64,000 bases of DNA. Origin: Tetraselmis striata. Lineage: Eukaryota; Chlorophyta; Chlorodendrophyceae; Chlorodendrales; Chlorodendraceae. The stretch spans positions 496,001 through 560,000 of the forward strand of contig VCJN01002036.1 in the NCBI GenBank assembly GCA_006384855.1, written 5' to 3'. The position numbers and the translations under genes were made by a program. Below are positions 20,904 through 34,539 of this stretch, in pieces (the stretch's first letter is position 1; each line of letters begins with the position of its first letter). The notes under the pieces are model-generated. The model worked only from the letters and a program-made list of their open reading frames with translations. It searched no databases and was not told where the DNA came from.

Positions 20904-23900
20904 ATGCAGCAACAGCCGCACGACAACTGGCCACCTGACAACGTCAGCTGTGGCGACTATGAAACGTTCATGGCGTGCGTGCAGCAAGGCTCTGTCTTGG
21001 GAGTCGCTGTTTTCAGATTATCGTCTTTAAAGGCAAGTGCCGGAAGATATTGTGATATCATCTTGCAGAGCTAGGATCACCTCTGCTGATCACTCGCTGA
21101 CGGGCCGCACCTGGCCGACCGGTGGTGCCGAAAGAATCGCCGACTGACATTGGCAGCGCTTCCAACGTATGGAAGTTGATCCGATAATGAGTCTCACGCC
21201 GATGATTGTATCTTCTAAGTACTCTGAATGCGGTCTCCTATGTGCATATCGCAGCTGGAGGTCGTTCAAACGTACGAGGAGACAACGGGATTCTTTGCCT
21301 ACCAGGTGGAGTCCCGTACCGCGCGCTGCCAACACTCGCCGCCGGGTGTTGACATCGTTTCCAGGTCGCAGCCGACCCCGTGCTAACTTGAGCTTCCATA
21401 TTTTCGGCTACATTTTGCGAGGTTTCGCCACGATAAGCGCACCTACAATGTTGGTCTGCCTAGTTTCCAACGCAGTATGCGCGACGAGATCGCGCACCCG
21501 CGGTGCATCCTACATATGAACATATCGGCGGGACCCTTTGTCTCATACCAATATTGCGCACTCCATCTGCTTGAATCGAGCCTACTCTCAGCCCGCAATG
21601 CACTTCTCTCGCAGTGGGACTGGCTGCTTGAAAAATTGCCGTCTCGCTGATGTGAATGACGATGTCTGCTGTGTGTCACGTCCCGCGGTGTAGGCTTTGC
21701 AAGTCCTGCGGAATCAGATCGCTCCTGATGTGATATACGCGCCGACCAACAGCAACTCCGAGTTCCTGGATCAGCTTGGGAAGCCACTTCTCGGCGCCGT
21801 GGAGGCGCCGTGGAGGGAAACGTACACTGTGACAGAGCCTGGAATCACGAGCCAGAACCCTAATCGAGCCGGGAATGACGCCGCAACCACCGACGCAGCC
21901 GCCGATGTTCGAATTGAAAACAAGACATACTTCCTTCCGGCGAACGGAAGGGAGGCACTGTCGCGAACGAGAGTGGACACCGCCGCCGGAATGCAGATTG
22001 ACATGAATGCAGATGCTCAGGTCGCTGCAGGTGGTGCTCTATGCGCAATCCTGGCAAAGGTGAACCCAGCCAGCACGACTCCTAATATGAAGCATGACTG
22101 TGTTCAATGCAGCCTTTGGAACTGTGTTTTTGAGTACCAGCTGCTTTTGATCATCCGTCCTCAGGAGGGAGTTCTGGGGTCCTCTCAGGACGACGGACGA
22201 TATAGGCTGTCCGTAGTGCAAGAAATGCGGCTGGATGGCTTCCTCTTTGTCGACACCATGACGCAGCAGGGCCTGCAGATAATCCAGCAGGAAAGCCACC
22301 CATCAGCTATGGGGATCGGCCGATCAAAGGAAGGGCACTCTCTCTTTGGCTTACTGGACAACTGCGTCACTCAAACGGTGAGCCAGTGCCAAGCCGCTGC
22401 TGCGTGACGGGCAGCTACAGCTTTCATCATTTTTCATATGAATATGCTCACAATCCCATCCTGCCAGTAATTCCGTGTCACCGTGCCTTTAACATATTTG
22501 GTCAACATCTCAACAGACAGCCCTTTAATTGCTGTGCTCTGAGTGGCAGTGCTCTGATTCCCGCAGGGGCGTTCCTTGCTGAGACTTTGGATCATGCGAC
22601 CCTTGCTGAACAAGGCAGTGATTGAGTCAAGGCTCGACACCATCCAGCAGCTCATCAACAACCCGGAGAGCGCAGCACAGATCCGGAAGGCGCTAAAGCA
22701 GGCACATACACTCTGCAAATCCTACCTATCTCAACCTCATAAGCAACATGCTCACATAAATTCCATCCAAATTTGCAGTATGACATAATAGGAAGTGTGT
22801 AGATGTCTGCGCCACGCTGCTCATGCTGACAGAATCCACCCACGCCCGTTGCCAATCGTTTATGATACTGTGGCCGTCGACTTCAGATAAAAGATGTGCC
22901 AAGAATCATGCGAAGGCTGGTATCTCTGCAAGCAAACCCATGCCTGGCTGACTTCAAGGCACTTAAGGTCAGACAGTTGCCTCATGCGTACATCCCTTTG
23001 CGTTGCTGGGTATCACTGAATCGTACGATGGGTGAATGTCTGCCTTTTAGAGCATTTCATGCAGAGATCATTGTTGCCAGGCAAGGGAGCAAGCACATGT
23101 CCACCTGATATGACTAGGTGCCAAATCATTTTGCTTGCCCGATATACAGGATAGTTTCAATGGCTTCATGCATCTCCGGGAAGCTCTTGCGCAGGCAGTC
23201 CACTCAGCTGCTTCTATAGGAGACCGACGGCAAGCCCAGTCGCAAGGGAGCCCGGTCTTTCAGAAGCTCATGGGATGTATCCAGCAGGATGACATACGGG
23301 GATGTACGTAGATACTCTATCATACGCTTCAAATCATTTTTTAATCGCCATGATGCCAGCTCCTTGACCTTGACAAACAAATGTGGATATCAGAACAGAT
23401 AGGATGCCATTCAATGTGGAATCCGCATGGCACGAGCACTGTTTGACTTCCCTTTCCTTACGGCGGTGTGCTTGTCAGGCCAGCGACTCATCTGCGAGGT
23501 CATCGACTTTGATGAAGAGGCTGACACGGTGTCGATTCAGCAAGGAGTGTGTGACCAGCTGGACCGTCTTCGATCGGTGCTGAACGAGCTGCCTGACTTC
23601 CTGACGGAGGCGAGTCTGGCAGCCCTGCAGAGTGGCTGCTCTTGGGGGCATCCCATGCTTGCCAAACGTATTTACCCCAAGCACATGAAGCAGCAAACTG
23701 GTTGTGTGGCAGGGAGGCCAGCATAACATATGAGGCTGCCAGTTCATGTAGGGGCTGTATAGACTTGTGTTCTAATATTTGGGCTCCTGCTTAGATCCTC
23801 CCAGCAGCGCAGCAGATCACAAAACAGTTCCGCACATGTGTCGTTGGCGTGCTGGTTTTCCCAGGTCATGAAAGAGGAGCTGGCACGCGTACCAAGGGGC

Positions 23901-26900
23901 CTGCTACGACAGACCAGTCAGCAAACATGGTCCATTCTGTATGTGCCGCAAGTCGGGTGCGCTCACCCTACCAGCGCTGCTGTGACTCCACCTCGATGCC
24001 TCTTCAGTTGCAAGGCACATGTATGGAATATAGATCGCAGCAATTTCCCGTTTGAAAGTGTGATTGTTAGCCACACTGCAATACACCAAACAAACGCTTG
24101 CAGCCGCGGGCACATGTTGTATGAAGTACATTGAAAGCATCGTGATGCGTATTCCCAACCTGGTTGTGTGCTTGGTTCACCCGTGCTGCCCATGTGCAGG
24201 TTCATGGTGCGCATTGCAGGCGAAAAGCTGTCACCCATCCTTGAGGCTGAATTCCCTGACTACAGGTAGGCCGCAGAGGAGTCAGGCTGCAAAAGACAAG
24301 CTGACTCCTCGCGTGAAACCACACCATGCGGGTGCTGCTGAACATCTCGGAGTGATGCCTTCTGCGAGTGGCCCCTCAAAGCTGGGAACGCTTTGGTGAA
24401 GAGGGCAGTGACATCAGCCATGGCCATGATACAAATAGACAGTACCCCGGCAAATTCAGACAGGAGTAAAATTCAGGGATCGAATTCCCTCCCATGAATA
24501 GAAAGCAATTCCCCACGTGGACGGCAGGATCCACCGTCTTGCTACACGCTGACAAAATGACCGGCCTAAAAATGTACAGGCTGATGTTTGATAGCGCTGG
24601 TGAGGAGCCTGATGACGAGATGTCGTTTTTTTATGTCTGCGATAGGTCCGCGCCACCTCGCCTCTTGCTGCTCATGCTGCTAAATTGTCTCCGCCATGCA
24701 TGTGGAGCGAAGATGTTACACGCAGATGTTACGTCACGCATCGGCGGTGCAGCTAGGGCCCTGACTAGGGCCAATGTCAATTGCTGCATGCTGCCCACAG
24801 GACCAATGAGCTGAACCTGGAGTTTGGAGACATGCAAAACGTCATCGCGGACATGGAGACGTGCATCTGCACGGAGCTCATACAGCGGCTGGCGCAATTC
24901 TCCCACCCGATGCGGCTGGCCTCCGCAGCCGCCGCGGAAGCGGACTGCCTTCTGTCACTGAGTGTAGCCGCGGTGAACAACAACTACCATCGCCCAGAAA
25001 TCAGTGAGGACGCCATTCTCGATATCAAGAACGGCAGGTGCATGGCTCTTGCGGCATACAGCTTGTTGTCAAAGAAAAACTGAACTAAAGTTGTCATTTC
25101 ACAGATTGGCCATGATCAGACTCTTAAACCGCACCTGTCTGCACTGCTCATGCTCCACAGGCACATGCTCGCAGAGCACATCGTGGAGGACATCTTTGTA
25201 CCAAATGACACGACAATGGGAGCATCAAGCGGAAGAATTCATGTTATCACCGGTCCCAATGTCAGCGGGAAAAGCTGCTATATGAGGCAGGTGTGTATGA
25301 ACAGTTGTCACTACGTCGCCAATACCTTGCAGGCTCTCCTATAGCATACTGTGAGGACTGCTGCATGTCTTGAACTGCAATAGCAACCATTGCCAGTTGA
25401 CAGCCCCTCATACTGACTTATGTTTGCTTCAAGAAAGGCCAACTGCATTATGCGCTCAAATTCCAACAGCTAGCTTGGTGTGCTGCCATTCTGGTGACCA
25501 CGTATGCCCCTGTTACCTGTCTCTTCAGGTGGCTCTGATTACCTTCCTGGCGCACATTGGGTCGTTTGTTCCTGCTGGTGAGCTCCCCCTCCCCCCTTAC
25601 ACCCTCTGAAAGCTTCACAAATCACGAATCGCATCAGTGCTGATGTGATCCTATCAACAAACAGCAACATGCAGGCGCTGATGGGATTCGCGTTGCTGTG
25701 CTTGTTCCTACCCAATGCCTGTGAAGACAAAGCGATCATTGGCCTGACAGACCGCATCATGAGCCTGGTGCCATATCAAGACGTGTCAGGTGCCCATGCG
25801 AGTTCATTCATGGTGGATCTCAACCAGGTGTGCGTCGCAAGGAGACTGCCCTCTGGGTCTCTGGGTCTCTGGGTGCCTGCTGCAGTGTGGCTGCCAAGCC
25901 ATCCCTGTTCTCCATCTTTAGTTTCATGCATTCTCGCTCTGGCTATTTGGTGAGAAATCCGAATTTGTCATCAGAAAACGTCCTGTGTGTGACGTAAACT
26001 TGCCATCAGTCCGCAATTTTCCATTGGTGCAGTCGTTTGCCTTGCACTTACCACTTGATACTCGTATTCACATGCGCTCTGCGTGCGAGTGCCAGATATC
26101 CGCCATGCTGCATCACTCAAGCCACCAGTCATTACTGCTGATTGACGAGTTTGGAAGGTGTGCCTGCCTCTAACATGCCATCACTGCGAGGAGGCCTGTG
26201 CGGCATGTGTTGTGAACATATTGCCACAGTGATTTATGGCTGATTGCGCGCACCATCTGATTGGCACAGAGGCACAAACACAAATGACGGCGTTGCTTTG
26301 TTCACTGCTGTTCTTCGGGCGTTTGCGGGTAAGTCAAGACCTCCACGACTGCTGGCATGCACACACTTTGGTCAAGAGCTTCAGGATGTCAACTGTCTCC
26401 CGAGGTGCGGCACAATCACGCATGTGCATGACTAATATCTAGCAATCAGAGGATACCCGATTGATTTGCCCATGTTCAAACATATCACTCTATAGCATGC
26501 ATTGTCTTGCTGTGCATACTGCTGCATGGATGAATATTGACTGATTATATGTTTGATACATGTAGGATGCCGGCTATATCAAACTTCCACATGTCTGTGA
26601 TCCATGATGACAGTAGGAGGGCGCTTGAGAAACAGGTACGCGCAGCGTATCGTCCGTCCAAGCATGCCGCTGCAGTTCCCAAATCGAATAAAGCCCTTGA
26701 CACACTCTCGCTCTTTGTCATCCGCGTGCAGATGTTCCTGTACAAGCTTGTCCCTGGATGGCAAATCCAATCATTTGGACTTCATTGCGCCTGTCAGGCG
26801 CACGTTCCTCAGCCCATCATCTCGCGAGCTGCAGATGTGATTGCCCACCTTCAGGTGTGTCCACCCCCACACACATCAATAGCGCAGTGTTTACAAATGA

Positions 26901-27135
26901 AGTACGTATTTCGGTCGTCATAGTCATCATTGAAACCTGATTGAAGGTTCTGTGGTGCGGTTTGCTCTTGATGTAGGATGGCCGGGACCTGTATGTGCCC
27001 TGTCCGGAAGAGCAGCGCCGTTTCTTCGCGAAGTGCATCAACCTCGTGCGTGAGCTGGCAAATCTGACCATAGACAATGGCGACGCCCTGTTGGCGTATT
27101 TGAGCAGTGTGGCAGAGTGCAGCCAGCAGCACTGA
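20904..27135 (+). CDS. MSH5: MutS homolog MSH5 (meiotic crossover factor)
   Basis: Twenty exons give about 853 residues (human MSH5 834): 20904-21032, 21255-21305, 21694-22059, 22165-22377, 22567-22701, 22887-22967, 23150-23303, 23479-23631, 23875-23956, 24200-24265, 24580-24645, 24801-25037, 25161-25290, 25529-25577, 25727-25827, 26096-26157, 26270-26404, 26566-26635, 26732-26854, 26977-27135. An in-frame stop just before 20,904 supports the start. MSH5 marks include ESHPS...KEG-SLFG, LRLWxx[10 protein letters not shown], Walker [30 protein letters not shown], Walker B LLLIDEFG and FLYKLVPG...GLHCA. MSH5 pairs with MSH4 to hold recombination intermediates in meiosis, and it lacks the MutS mismatch-binding domain. 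Introns 1 and 5 appear to be GC-AG. The exon 8/9 junction is the weak point: an alternative acceptor at 23,865 follows a better pyrimidine tract but breaks phase. Confidence 0.93.
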
Positions 27136-27936
27136 CCTCCACGTGCGGCTGCTGGTGCGCGCATACAATGAAACGCCTGCTGTGACGGCTGCGTGTGATG
27201 GATGTTCGCTTAGCATGGTCTTCTGTGCATAGTAGTGCCGTGTCATACCATCTACATAGACTCCGGCGGAGCAGACAATTGGTCATCAATGTTCAGCATC
27301 GATCGCGCGCAGCCCTTTTGTCTTGTACATTCCTGCTGGTGCGTATCGGTACAATGTACAGACGATGAGTCTTTCAATGTACAGACGATGTGGCAGTGAT
27401 TGACACAATCAGCAGCAACTGCTGCTGCTGCTCTACTGCACGCCTCCGGCTTGGTGGAGTAGCGCATGGCGGTGCAGAATAATGTGTTAATGACTGCTGG
27501 GTGCCGCGTGATAATATACAAGGCTGAGTGGGTGACGTGTCACATCCACGGCAGCGGTTATTGGTATTAGTTTAGCGCTCAACGTGCGGCTTACCTGCTC
27601 TCGGCCTTTCTACTCATTTCAACCCTGCCAAAACTCTGCGCTGCGCGATATAGCAACACGCTACCACAGACCTAACCTTGCCACCAGCCAGCTACGGGAT
27701 ATCTATATATGTATATTGCACTGGATCTTTATTTCTGCTTAATTTGTTGTCATAATATGGTCTGGCCCCACCTCTCAGGCCTTGGGGTTGGTAAAGGGCA
27801 TCATCCGGTCCCAATTTGGTACTTGGCTGTAATCCAAACCTGCTTTGTTATTCAATATCGTCAGCATCCAGTTGATGAGCCTGTACGCCAGAATATACCT
27901 TAGACTGTACTCGCTACCTGTGCACTGTTCGCTACT
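27136..27936. other. MSH5 3' flank
   Basis: No further gene recognised. A tract with repeated GTACAGACGATG lies near 27,355-27,390. The segment ends at the left terminus of inverted element E. Confidence 0.45.
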
Positions 27937-29282
27937 ACACCCCTCCACATAAGTCCGGGTTTTGCATTTTCGATCGCAAAGCGCATGCATGGGCGAGGAT
28001 AACGCCGGCTGCATGTGCATACATGCTAACTACAGTGGGAATAGTTCGGGCGAACGCCTATTGTGCGCTTTATACCCACCCGCGCGACAACACGACCATT
28101 TGTTGGCGCCCTTTCAAAAACGCGAAATCAGTGCATGGTGCGTTGGCGCCAGAAAGTTGTGGGTTGCGCCAACCGTCCAAACCTATGGAAATTGCGGCAC
28201 TTGTCGCACCAAACTCGGTGGATACGGCCCTTGGCATAAGTTGCACACACCGTGCGTGTAGGCCACTGAAAGCATGTCGCTATAGGCACGACGTGACACC
28301 CCAACGACAAGTTGGCCACTGTGGGGAGCAGTTTCGGGGTGAAAATGCTGTTGTTTATGTGGCGAACGCACGTAGGAGAGGCGCTCGATGGCCCCCTTGG
28401 TGTAGGGCAATGCTCTACTATGGGGGCGCGTGGTGGAATGCCAGTTGCACCGTTTCGTGGGCGGGGTGGCGCGGTAGAGGCGTGGATTGTGATTCATATG
28501 AAATTCCTTGAAAAATGCTGTGGAAAATGGCATTTTGGCTGGAAGATGTGTGTATCGCTAGGAGGTGGCACATGCCAAGTGTTGGTGGTCCGTGGTCATC
28601 CACATACATAACTCTCTCGCGCAACTGAGTATGGGGCTTAGACACGCACTTGGCGCAAAGCCACGAGCCCGATATGGGTGGGCACATGAGGCAGTGAGGG
28701 GCAACTTGGATGATCATCTTTGGAGATTTTTTTTCGGGGACCAAAAAAATAAATTTTTGATTATGGAAGAATGTTTTGGACGCAGATTTGAACGAGGAAT
28801 CGCGTGGAATTTTTAAAAGTTTTTCTGAGCAAACCCTGAGAACTTATAGCGTTTAACAGCCAAGGGGGTGTTGCTGCGCGTGGCCGACACTGATGCCATG
28901 CCAGTATCGCAACGCGACATGTACTGGCCGCCGCCCACACGGCTGCACCCCAACCAAATGCACCCGAGCCCCTCGCCAATGTGTTTCCTCACGCGTTCAT
29001 GGCCATCCCGCCGTTTGGTTGTCTATTCACGGGCGTCGGCGTGTGCGTGATACCGACCCCGGTTTTGGTGCAGTTGCAGGCGACGCCCATCCACGCACCA
29101 AGTGCAGCGTGATTCCCTAGTCAAAGGTCTTTAAGCCTCGGTCTGAGCCACTCGTCATGCAGGTTTTATAAAACCCTCTAAGATTCCAGGGTTTCATCTC
29201 ATATGCCCTACGTTCAGGTACCCTAGACTTCTGAAGTCTTGAGACTGCCGAAAAGGGACCCCAAACTTATGTGTAGGGGTGT
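27937..29282 (-). mobile_element. TIR element E, dispersed inverted copy (1,346 bp)
   Basis: A full-length copy in the opposite orientation to the array: it starts ACACCCCTCCACATAAGT and ends ACTTATGTGTAGGGGTGT. It has the same length as array members but is diverged by scattered substitutions and small changes, so it is an older insertion. The flanks (GCTACT before, ATGTAT after) show no convincing target duplication. The main open frame of the array copies remains largely open here, yet the changes are mostly amino-acid replacing. That argues against selection on the frame. Confidence 0.85.
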
Positions 29283-31860
29283 ATGTATTCCTACCTTTCA
29301 CCGTATTCACCGGATTAGCCCACCGCGGACGCCGCAGCCCGCGAAAAGCATGAACGCAGTATATGTGGAAATGTATATTGTCATCATCAAATAACGCTAC
29401 TACTGCTGATGATGCGCCGCCCTGGCGCCCTGCTCCTCAGCGCGCATGCAGCAGCATCGTCAACAGGAGACCGCGACGAATTTATTTTTGAGTGGCGACT
29501 AATTCATATTGAGTGATTAGCCGAAACGATATATGGAGGACGAGCGTTATTGTGCGCGCAGTATTCGGGTTCGGATGATTATTTCGTGCATTGCTACATT
29601 ACAAAACGAAGTTTGTTCCGCCGAATGACCGAGCGTGCTATCCGACGATGATGGATCTCGGGTTTATTTCGTTCTTTACGTTTTTAAATCTTCAGGTCGC
29701 TAACTACCATTCTTCAGTTTTCTGCCGTTTTCCATAATAGAGTTGTTTTAGAGGTTTTGAAGTTGACATGCTGGTGTGCGAGTTGGAGCACTTCGAAAAC
29801 TATAGTAAAGTGACACTTGGCAATGTATCTATGTTGTCCATTATCTTTCCGTAGTTGATTCTTAATGCTTATTATAGTTAACATATGCAATGATGTATAG
29901 TACCTTTTATTCTTATTATTATTATATGAGTGGACCTCTTCGTGGGCATTAGGGACAACGCAACGCCGAGCTGGCGGTGCTAGCTCGCCACCTGCATGCC
30001 GAGAGCAATTAGTAGCGCTGAACTCAGCCGATCAGACACGTTATGTGGCAGTGTGTGACAGCCTGAGCGTGCGTATTTCGGACAATGACCCGCCGCCGGC
30101 TCGGTGCCGCGCACCGTAGTAGGATGATAGGCGTCGCGCTCCCTCGCGCTCTTGTCTCGCCTACACCCGATCTTGCTTCCATCACCCCTACCCTTTGGCA
30201 CCATGGCTTGTAGCGCGAGCTGCTCGACAGGTGGTGAGGGGGGCCCTCACCTTGGAATCCCAGCGGGGCTGGAGGCTGAGATGCGCAATGTGGGAGTGGA
30301 CGGGCACACCGCGATTTAATTGCTGCGCCGCCTACAAAACGTTGCAGAAGTAGTCCGCGAGCCACCGTTCGCGCCTCCAGCCACAGGATCCGCGTCGATC
30401 GCCGCAGGCTGACATCGACCGACAACACCAACCGCCGAGCCAAGCCCCTTCTTGTGCCGTGCAGCGCGACCGAGGATAACTGGTATCGGTGGTGTATAGA
30501 CCAGCGAACGGTGAGCGGCCGTATTAGCCTCGCATTGGTGGTACGGGTACCGTCGCGCCGCGCATGATCGCGATGCGTACATACGCTTACATGGGCGAAT
30601 GGTGACTTGCAGTTGGTCGGTTGTACACGCCGCAGGCATGCGAGGCGCTGCGGCTCGTTACGTTTCAGCAAGGTGTCGGGCGTACGCACCCGCGGGTCCC
30701 TGCGGGAAGGGGGGGGGGGGTACTCGTACCGGTACCTAGACCTAGCTTACCGGCAGCGAATCGCGCTGATGCTTGATGACGCCTCGATGAGCAGCGCAAC
30801 CGCGTACATGTACCGGTACGCGCCGGCGTACACGTAGCTCGAACAACGGGTAGCCCGAACACCGCCGTTGTCTACGCCGCACCCTCAACAATCCCTAGCA
30901 GCCGCCGAAGTAACCTCGTACATTTATACCGTCGCATGACACACGATTGCGATGTATATGGCCACTACTTACCCGCGACGCACACCGGGCCGGCACAAGC
31001 ACCGCTGCCGGCCTCGAGACCCCTCCCCCACAGCGGATCGGCGGGCCAAGCTGAAGCCCTCACCCCTTCCTGGCCGAGACACCTCACGAACTTGATTAAT
31101 CCAGCACCGTGCCCCCGACCACCCCCGAGCCCAACATATGCAGCAATGCCGGCGGGACGCCTCTGCTGCCTCAGCCGGAGCGTTGCAGCTATGCTGGTGG
31201 GGATGGGATGGAGGGAGAGGGGACGTCCGTGGGGGCGCCCTAGCTGCAACCGCCAGGATAGCGGGCAACAAATGTCGTTAGAAGGAAGAATAGCTGGGTT
31301 TGCATGGGGCCCTAAAAAGCACGAGGACGGGCGGTAGCAGGGATGGGGGGGGGGGTTTACAAAAATCAAAAAGGAAAATACAAAGGAGACGGGATATGCC
31401 CGATAGCTGAGGGACCTCGCTTCAGAGGGATGTACGCTACGCACTTTTAAATTCGAAAACCCTTATGCGGGTTCGTGCCGCCGGGCCGTAAGACAGCTAA
31501 CCCGTTGACATCATCAAAGACTACGCGGGAACACAGTTTTTAAATTTCAAATACCGGTAGCGTTTGAGCTGATGATGATGTTGCGATGGGCGTCACTAAT
31601 GTGGCGAAGTATTTGTTCGGGGAGGGACTGAAATATTGTCGCCCTGGTAGTCCCGCCCGAGGCTGACTATGAATGATTCGGTGAGGGGCGAGATGTCCGT
31701 CATCGCAACGCGGACGGCCAAGTGGGCTGCGGAAGCAGCCCAGTCCATCAACGATTTGGCACTAGCCATGGGGTGGGTAACGCTCAGGCAATTGGCCACA
31801 TTCGTCTGAAAGATGCAGTAGTGGGGCTGCGCCGTTTCTTCTCGGCGGGGGCATGCCTAC
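29283..31860. other. Repeat-rich intergenic region, no gene recognised
   Basis: 29.3-29.95 kb is AT-rich without long frames. 30.0-31.4 kb is GC-rich with overlapping open frames on both strands (up to 221 codons on the minus strand at 30,024-30,689), none with a recognisable domain. A G12 run lies at about 30,710, and a nested palindromic stretch GTACCGGTAC nearby. Near 31,485 is a 19-bp word shared in inverse with 44,730. Confidence 0.45.
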
Positions 31861-31869
31861 TTGACAAAG

Positions 31870-34010
31870 TTCTATGCAACGCGTGACACATACACTCCTC
31901 ACCGGTCCACTGCCGAGAACGACGGATGAGTGGAACCCGGATGAGATGTTTCGCATCGGCGACCCGCCCATCGCGGAGCCGCACTTGTGGTTGGACATGT
32001 TAAACCGCGAGTGCGCGGTGTCGTTTGACCGAGGGGTGCACCCCGATGACATGGTACTCGCGCGGCCGTTTATTGTTGTTGGCAACGACGGACCGAGTAC
32101 GCTATGGGAAAAGTCGGTTTTACATTTGCTGCCGGACGATGCGGACTTATTGGCACCGTTGCATGAAGTACGACCCGAACCGGGTGTATAAGGGATGATG
32201 CAACGGTTCCACAATTTCAAGGAGTATAACGTCGGACGCATCAGGTTTTGAATAAGGCGCTTGGTTGCGCAATTAACGGATGCTTTATGGCTTTACGCAG
32301 CAGCAAGTAATTCGTACGAATCGTCAATATCTCGGCGGGTCATCGAACATGCGTGAAATGTAAACGGTTCCGGACACGTTACACCGGCATGGGCCGCGGT
32401 TACGCGGTAAACGCATTTATTCCGACTGGACAATGCAACAGCCATAGGCGCGGTTAACAAGGGTGGCTCGGCGAACCCCTACATCAACAAGTTGGTGCTC
32501 GCGTACCACAAAATGTGCCGGACGTACAATCTGCAGGTAGTGGCACGACATATTCCAGGTAGACAACGGTTTGGCGGATGGCATGTCCCGGTTAGAAAGG
32601 CGGCTGGACGATCAAGATTGGCATATGCTACCGGCTATCTTCAAGCGCCTCCTCACCGACGTCGGCCCATTCGACGTGGATGCGGGCTCCCACCCCTCGG
32701 CCGCCGGAACGCTTACGGCGCGATCTTGTGATCGGCGGTCATTGCTGCCTTCGACATTATTGCCAAGAGCTACCGGATCGGTGTCGGTGCCCTATGTGGA
32801 GGGATCGAAAGAAAACCCTAGCAGCCGCTCGACCCCCTCGAGGACGGTGGTATCCACCGCCTCCTCGACTGCGAAGGCCTCCGCCTCGGCCGGGGGCGGT
32901 TACGGAGCCAAAACTCCCATGTGTTGCATACAATGCGTAAGCATGGCCCACGCCTGGTGATGTTAGTAGGACATGGGTGTACCGGCGGTTTGGTTGCTTG
33001 GCAGACTTGAGCTTGCTCAGATTGGCGTCCATCTCATGCAACTTTTAATGATAGGTTGGCGAGCAAACGATGTGTCGGTGGTTGATGTTGCGGCGCCACG
33101 CCTCGTTGTAGGCGATGCGAAGATCGGCATGGACGATGACGGCGCGCGGACCAAGCTTCTCGGCAATGAAGCGGACACCGCGTGGATGAGCGCGGCGAAG
33201 TCCCTGGTGGACATGCCAACGCCGAGCTGAGGCGGTGCGGGGACCGATAGATACGCCTCCTTCATGGTGTCCGCCACTGCCCAATCCACCGCGCGCAGCT
33301 CCGCCTCCCCCAGTGCCACATGCCGAACATCCGGGGTGCCAACCGCACCTAGCTTCTAGACATGGGCGTACTGCACCGGTAACTAACGGACACTTGTAGT
33401 AGTCGCCATATTATATAACACTACTGTTTTTTCTTCGTCCGCCCTCGCGACTTGGGACGACAGGTGCCACTATGGAGATATTGTCGGTAGACACGTCAAT
33501 TCGTACAACATACTTCGCTATATCACCCTACAAATTTATCGTTATAGAAGGGCCGCGCCGCACGAATGCACGATGCGGTAGTGACGACATGCGCGTTCTG
33601 CTCATGCTTATGACCAAGCATCTCTGGGTCGCCCGTCTCCTTCGGCACTTCATCCACGTCCAGTCAGGCCCCACGTCCCATGATGCCATTGCCGACTCCA
33701 ACTTCTTGGCTGTCACCCATGCCGAGAACTCGGCCTCTTGGACAACCCGTACCATGTCGGGGTGGCTCCTTACGGCCGTTCGACTCGTGCAGCGGCTCCC
33801 AATGGCGCCTCCTTGAGCTCTCACAGCCTCCGCAAAGGGTCCACTGGGGTGCCCTTGTCTCAGATCCGCTTCATCACGGGCGGCTGGGCGTGCAACTCCG
33901 ACGTCGTCCTAGACTACATCGACCCCGACATTCTACTGTCCCTTGGCGCATGGTTCTTCTTCGATCAGCCACATCGCGCCTATGCGCCACTTGCATGTGC
34001 AACTTAGTAG
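31870..34010 (+). mobile_element. DIRS-type tyrosine-recombinase retroelement remnant (fossil)
   Basis: A broken element of the DIRS/PAT group, known from volvocine and other green algae. Near 32,490-32,690 the text matches the end of the RT/RNase H region of such elements (VVARHIPGRQ, a DG-x-SR word, then D-W and GPF-x-VD). Near 33,810-33,960 lies the C-terminal part of a tyrosine recombinase (SSHSLRKGSTG, then GGWACNSDVVLDYIDP), with the H-x-L-R box expected of that family. The upstream piece at 31,870-32,190 may belong to the same element. It carries many breaks (well over five) and looks old. Borders are not defined because no terminal repeats were found. Confidence 0.65.
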
Positions 34011-34539
34011 TTATTACAAGACTCCGCAGCGGTGCCCCTACCGCCGGCTTCTACGTGACCTAGCGCTACCCATGCTGTCAAGCTGCAGCTCCTTCCACTC
34101 TTTCCATGCTGTCAAAACCATGCCCATCTTTGAAATGTTCTAAACTAGTTTATGGAGTTTCCTCTTTCCTCAACCGCTTTCTAGCTGCATGTAGTACTAT
34201 TGCAACGGTACGGGACACTAATTCACCCGTTGTTGTGCTACTTCGTGTGCAACACGAGCAAACATCAAGCAGCCGTAACCGCTGAGCCTACTTTCATCTT
34301 CCGATTTCGTTGTGTTCCACACAATGGCGCGCATGCGCGCATAGGCCGGCGGAGCCGGGGGGCGGGGGGGGGGGCAATCACATACAATAAAAATCGCGGG
34401 TATTGTTGTCTAGCAGACAAGTTTGTTCGCTGCCTATTAGCGACTAAGGATTATCTGCAAAGCGGTCGTCTAAAAGCGGGCCGGAATATTAAGATGTTGC
34501 CCTACATGTACGATAGGCATACGGCATACCAATATGCAT
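34011..34539. other. Spacer between DIRS-type remnant and SINE
   Basis: No gene recognised. A G12-like run (GGGGGGCGGGGGGGGGGC) lies near 34,358-34,375. Confidence 0.4.

Noticed and set aside
20904-27135. Identification as MSH4
   Set aside because: The [21 protein letters not shown] and FLYKLVPG...GLHCA text fits MSH5 of plants and animals better than MSH4.
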